Positions 62,019-64,000 of a stretch of 64,000 nt of DNA are shown here, in pieces (position 1 is the stretch's first letter; each line of letters begins with the position of its first letter). The notes beneath the pieces are model-generated. The model saw only the letters and a program-made list of their open reading frames with translations. It had not been told where the DNA came from and searched no databases. Source of the DNA: Trebonia sp963777905 (GTDB taxonomy: Bacteria; Actinomycetota; Actinomycetes; Streptosporangiales; Streptosporangiaceae); the NCBI GenBank assembly GCA_963777905.1, contig CAVZSM010000017.1, positions 428,357 to 492,356 of the forward strand, written 5' to 3'. A program made the translations under genes and the position numbers.

Positions 62019-62258
62019 TTAGTCGCTGGCGGCCGGCTGGCTCGGCGCCTGGCTGGGCGTCTGAGCCAGCGCCGTCTGCATGGCGGTCATCGCGGCGTCG
62101 ATAGCGATCCTGGCGGTCACCGCGCTGGTGTGCGCACGATCGATCTCGCCGAGACCGATACAGTCGAACGCCACCCGTGCGTCGTGGATGGCCGCCTCGA
62201 GCTCACGCATGGCCTCCTCGAGCATCGCGCCGCGGCCAGCACCGTCTGGCATCATCAT
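62019..62258 (-). CDS. Small helical protein of unknown function
   Basis: A 79-residue protein (MMMPDGAGRGAMLEEAMREL start). The centre looks like two amphipathic helices (MRELEAAIHDARVAFDCIGL and HTSAVTARIAIDAAMTAMQTAL), ending in a Gln/Pro/Ser tail. No membrane segment or known motif. AAGGAGCC-like sequence precedes the start. Same direction as the cytochrome-b-like gene; may share a transcript. Confidence 0.6.
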   Translation of the reverse strand: MMMPDGAGRGAMLEEAMRELEAAIHDARVAFDCIGLGEIDRAHTSAVTARIAIDAAMTAMQTALAQTPSQAPSQPAASD

Positions 62259-62334
62259 CGGGCTCCTTCCGTGCTACCAGGTCAACGGACGGAGACACTA
62301 CCCACGACGGGGCGGGCAATCCCCGGTGCACGCG

Positions 62335-62588
62335 TTACAGCTTCCCAGCGGCGAGAGGCAGGAGCAGCCGGGACGTAGCGGCGACCCGGTTGAGGCTGCT
62401 GGTGCCGACGCTGGCGTAGCGGAAGGTCATCATGGCCGGAAGTTCGGGTCCTGATCGTCGCCGGCGAGGACCAGGCGCAGGCGATGGCCGGCGGCGAAGC
62501 GGTAACCAGTGCCGACGACAGGATCCGGTAGCTGACCGCTGGCGCTTGCGGTAGCTCCGAGCCGGAGCTCGATGTTGCCCAGCACGTC
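62335..62588 (-). pseudogene. Remnant of a CocE/NonD-type hydrolase C-terminus
   Basis: From 62588 one frame reads DVLGNIELRLGATASASGQL, then GYRFAAGHRLRLVLAGDDQD and stops at 62430; the next frame continues MMTFRYASVGTSSLNRVAAT and SRLLLPLAAGKL. Joined, these resemble the jelly-roll C-terminal domain of X-Pro dipeptidyl-peptidase/CocE hydrolases, where a GHRLRL strand and a late (T/S)RLLLP strand are usual. The catalytic domain is absent. Probably a gene fragment. Confidence 0.35.
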
Positions 62589-62751
62589 GAGGGCACACCG
62601 GCGTGAAAGCCGTCCAGAATCGCTGAGAACTCGCGAGATCTCAACCGCAGGTCACACGGCATGTCCGATGCAGGCGCCAAGGTCAACGACATGCGGGCAC
62701 AAGACCCGGCCTACAGGCCGACTCACCTCCTGGCCGTCTTTGACCTGCTGG

Positions 62752-63174
62752 CTAGGAACGACCTAGGCGACGGCGGGCGTAGGCGATGTTGACGACCGCG
62801 ATGACGACCCAGATCAGCACAACAAGGACTACCTGGGCGGTGCTGATCGAGGTGGTGCTTGACATCACGGATGCATGGAATGGGCCCAGGACGACTGTTG
62901 CCTTGGGTACGGCGCCGGTGCTGGACAGGGAATGCAGCGTCACTGCCGTGGCGCCGATACCGAGCCCGACCGAGCCCAGGCCCATGGCGACGTTTGCCCA
63001 CGCGCTGCGGGTGGGCTCGATGCCGCGCTGCGCCAGCCGGGTGTCTACCTGCTTGTCGATCTCCGAGCTGATCCTTTCGATCAGCCCCTCGGCCAGGGCA
63101 GCTTCGTACTCATGACCCAGTTCGCTATGCGCGGCCGCCGCGGCAGCGACGTCCTCATGTGCCTGCACGTCCAT
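62752..63174 (-). CDS. Small membrane protein of unknown function
   Basis: A 140-residue protein. The N-terminal half is soluble and helical (MDVQAHEDVAAAAAAHSELG, then LIERISSEIDKQVDTRLAQR). The C-terminal half has two membrane helices (VAMGLGSVGLGIGATAVTL and VVLVVLIWVVIAVVNIAYA) and a basic end. The layout is that of small actinobacterial membrane proteins of unknown function. A longer frame to 63234 exists, but GGAG lies near the ATG at 63174. Confidence 0.68.
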   Translation of the reverse strand: MDVQAHEDVAAAAAAHSELGHEYEAALAEGLIERISSEIDKQVDTRLAQRGIEPTRSAWANVAMGLGSVGLGIGATAVTLHSLSSTGAVPKATVVLGPFHASVMSSTTSISTAQVVLVVLIWVVIAVVNIAYARRRLGRS

Positions 63175-63649
63175 ACTCCAAGGTATGTCGCGACCGCTGG
63201 TCGAAGTAAGTGGTGCAGCAGCAAAGTCTGCCATCAGATCCTGTGACGCCTGGTGGCTCAGATGGTGGCTGGTAACGCGCCTGCGGTGCCGTGGGCTATC
63301 CGGTCATGCGCGCCGGGATTCTGGGCGGGATGCGGGCGGGGCTGGAGTGTGGTGGCTGGTTACACGGTCGCGAGAGGCGGGGGCGGTGACCACACGTGCT
63401 GGCCCACAGGAAACCCGCAGGATTAGTCTGGGCAGGGGGTGCGCGCGGGCCGGCCGCGGTGAGGGTGCGGGCGGCGCCGGGGTGGTGAGGGGGTGGTGGC
63501 CCCGTGGCGGAGCAAACGGCGTCCGGTTTCAGTGGGCTGCTGCGCCGGTTGCGGGCCGGGGCGGGCTGACGCAGGAGGAAAGGTAGCGACGGCCAGCACA
63601 AAAGCTTCGGCGCTATCTCGACGGCGATATCCACCCCGCGGGGTGATGC
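63175..63649. other. Gap before ychF; no convincing gene
   Basis: Open frames here are Gly/Arg/Trp-rich and match nothing I know. The segment GTGGCTGGTwACrCG recurs (near 63262 and 63350), which may indicate degraded repeats. A perfect palindrome CACCCCGCGGGGTG (63632-63645) lies five bases after the ychF stop and may help end that transcript. Confidence 0.5.
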
Positions 63650-64000
63650 TCAGACGTTGAAGCGGAACTCCACCACGTCGCCGTCTTGCATGACGTAATC
63701 CTTGCCCTCGACCCGGACCTTGCCGACGGCGCGGGCCGCCGGCAGCGAGCCCGCCGCCATCAGGTCGCCGAACGACACGATCTCCGCCTTGATGAAGCCG
63801 CGCTGGAAGTCGGTGTGGATCACGCCTGCCGCCTCAGGGGCGGTCGCGCCGATCGGGATCTCCCAGGCCCGCGTCTCCTTCGGGCCCGCGGTCAGGAACG
63901 TCTGCAGCCCGAGCGCACGGAACCCGGCCGACGCCAGCTGCGACAGCCCCGGTTCGCCCATCCCGGCCTCGGCCAGCAGCTCGGCCGCCTCCTCTTCCGG
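63650..64000 (-). CDS. ychF: YchF/Obg-family ATPase, C-terminal part (cut by window edge)
   Basis: The last 116 residues of YchF, a redox-sensitive P-loop ATPase related to Obg. It shows the conserved C-terminal TGS-type domain: LGLQTFLTAGPKETRAWEI, GVIHTDFQRGFIKAEIVSF and VRVEGKDYVMQDGDVVEFRF. This ending is diagnostic even without the nucleotide-binding part, which is beyond the window. Confidence 0.94.
   Translation of the reverse strand, partial: PEEEAAELLAEAGMGEPGLSQLASAGFRALGLQTFLTAGPKETRAWEIPIGATAPEAAGVIHTDFQRGFIKAEIVSFGDLMAAGSLPAARAVGKVRVEGKDYVMQDGDVVEFRFNV

Noticed and set aside
62572..62766. Plus-strand 64-codon frame
   Set aside because: Ser/Thr/Arg-rich, no ribosome site, no motif; overlaps the hydrolase remnant and has no support.

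Overview
The window is GC-rich, almost fully coding DNA from the chromosome of a high-GC actinobacterium. The evidence is lpqB-mtrB-mtrA, two WhiB proteins (one WhiB7-like), mycoredoxin, an ANTAR protein, coenzyme F420 biosynthesis genes, DUF3499, DUF5719 and many GTG/TTG starts. Gene content and order resemble Streptosporangiales-type actinomycetes; that placement is inference from the sequence alone.

Layout. 1-2.8 kb: LpqB lipoprotein (partial) and the MtrBA two-component system. 3.6-10.7 kb: a small repeat protein, uracil-DNA glycosylase, a membrane glycosyltransferase-like protein, a large LuxR regulator, a metallo-beta-lactamase-fold protein and a divergent CGNR zinc-finger regulator. 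11-18.6 kb: a divergent AhcY paralogue beside true AhcY, a MerR regulator, then an operon for DUF3499, phosphomannomutase, Trm112-like protein, sugar-phosphate isomerase and a cation-efflux protein. 18.9-25.3 kb: metallopeptidase-family protein, DUF5719, a 1331-residue GT2 membrane protein and WhiB. 25.6-31.1 kb: F420 biosynthesis (fbiA-fbiB and fbiC) with a cupin. 31.2-37.4 kb: HhH-GPD glycosylase, mannose-1-phosphate guanylyltransferase, GT4, a PDZ/Lon-type protease, MoaE and an SDR epimerase. 37.5-42.1 kb: DUF2342 metalloprotease, a ThiF/RRE-like protein beside a tiny acidic repeat peptide, and an ABC1 kinase. 42.2-48.2 kb: whiB7 with a regulatory leader, TesB thioesterase, UvrD-like helicase, mycoredoxin, ANTAR protein and SGNH hydrolase. 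48.6-60.6 kb: a frameshifted PhyH dioxygenase, then a tight eight-gene operon resembling a type IV secretion/conjugation apparatus (TcpC-, TcpE-, MinD-, VirB4-, VirB6- and VirB8-like plus a SLT/NlpC-P60 wall hydrolase) with no relaxase. 61-64 kb: a cytochrome-b-like membrane protein, small genes, gene remnants and the 3' end of ychF.

Themes. Several genes feed cell-envelope sugar metabolism (manB, isomerase, manC, GT2, GT4, GT87-like). F420 synthesis is complete here except for the FbiD/CofC guanylyltransferase. The most striking non-coding signal is the whiB7 leader: a promoter with an AT-rich block beside the -35, a 100-codon upstream ORF with a strong ribosome site, and two hairpins, one a strong intrinsic terminator. 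Two families of palindromic intergenic repeats and a GC-rich insert type recur. At least five conserved reading frames carry single-base frame breaks; some lie in genes expected to be important (mtrB), so sequence errors are as likely as real gene decay.
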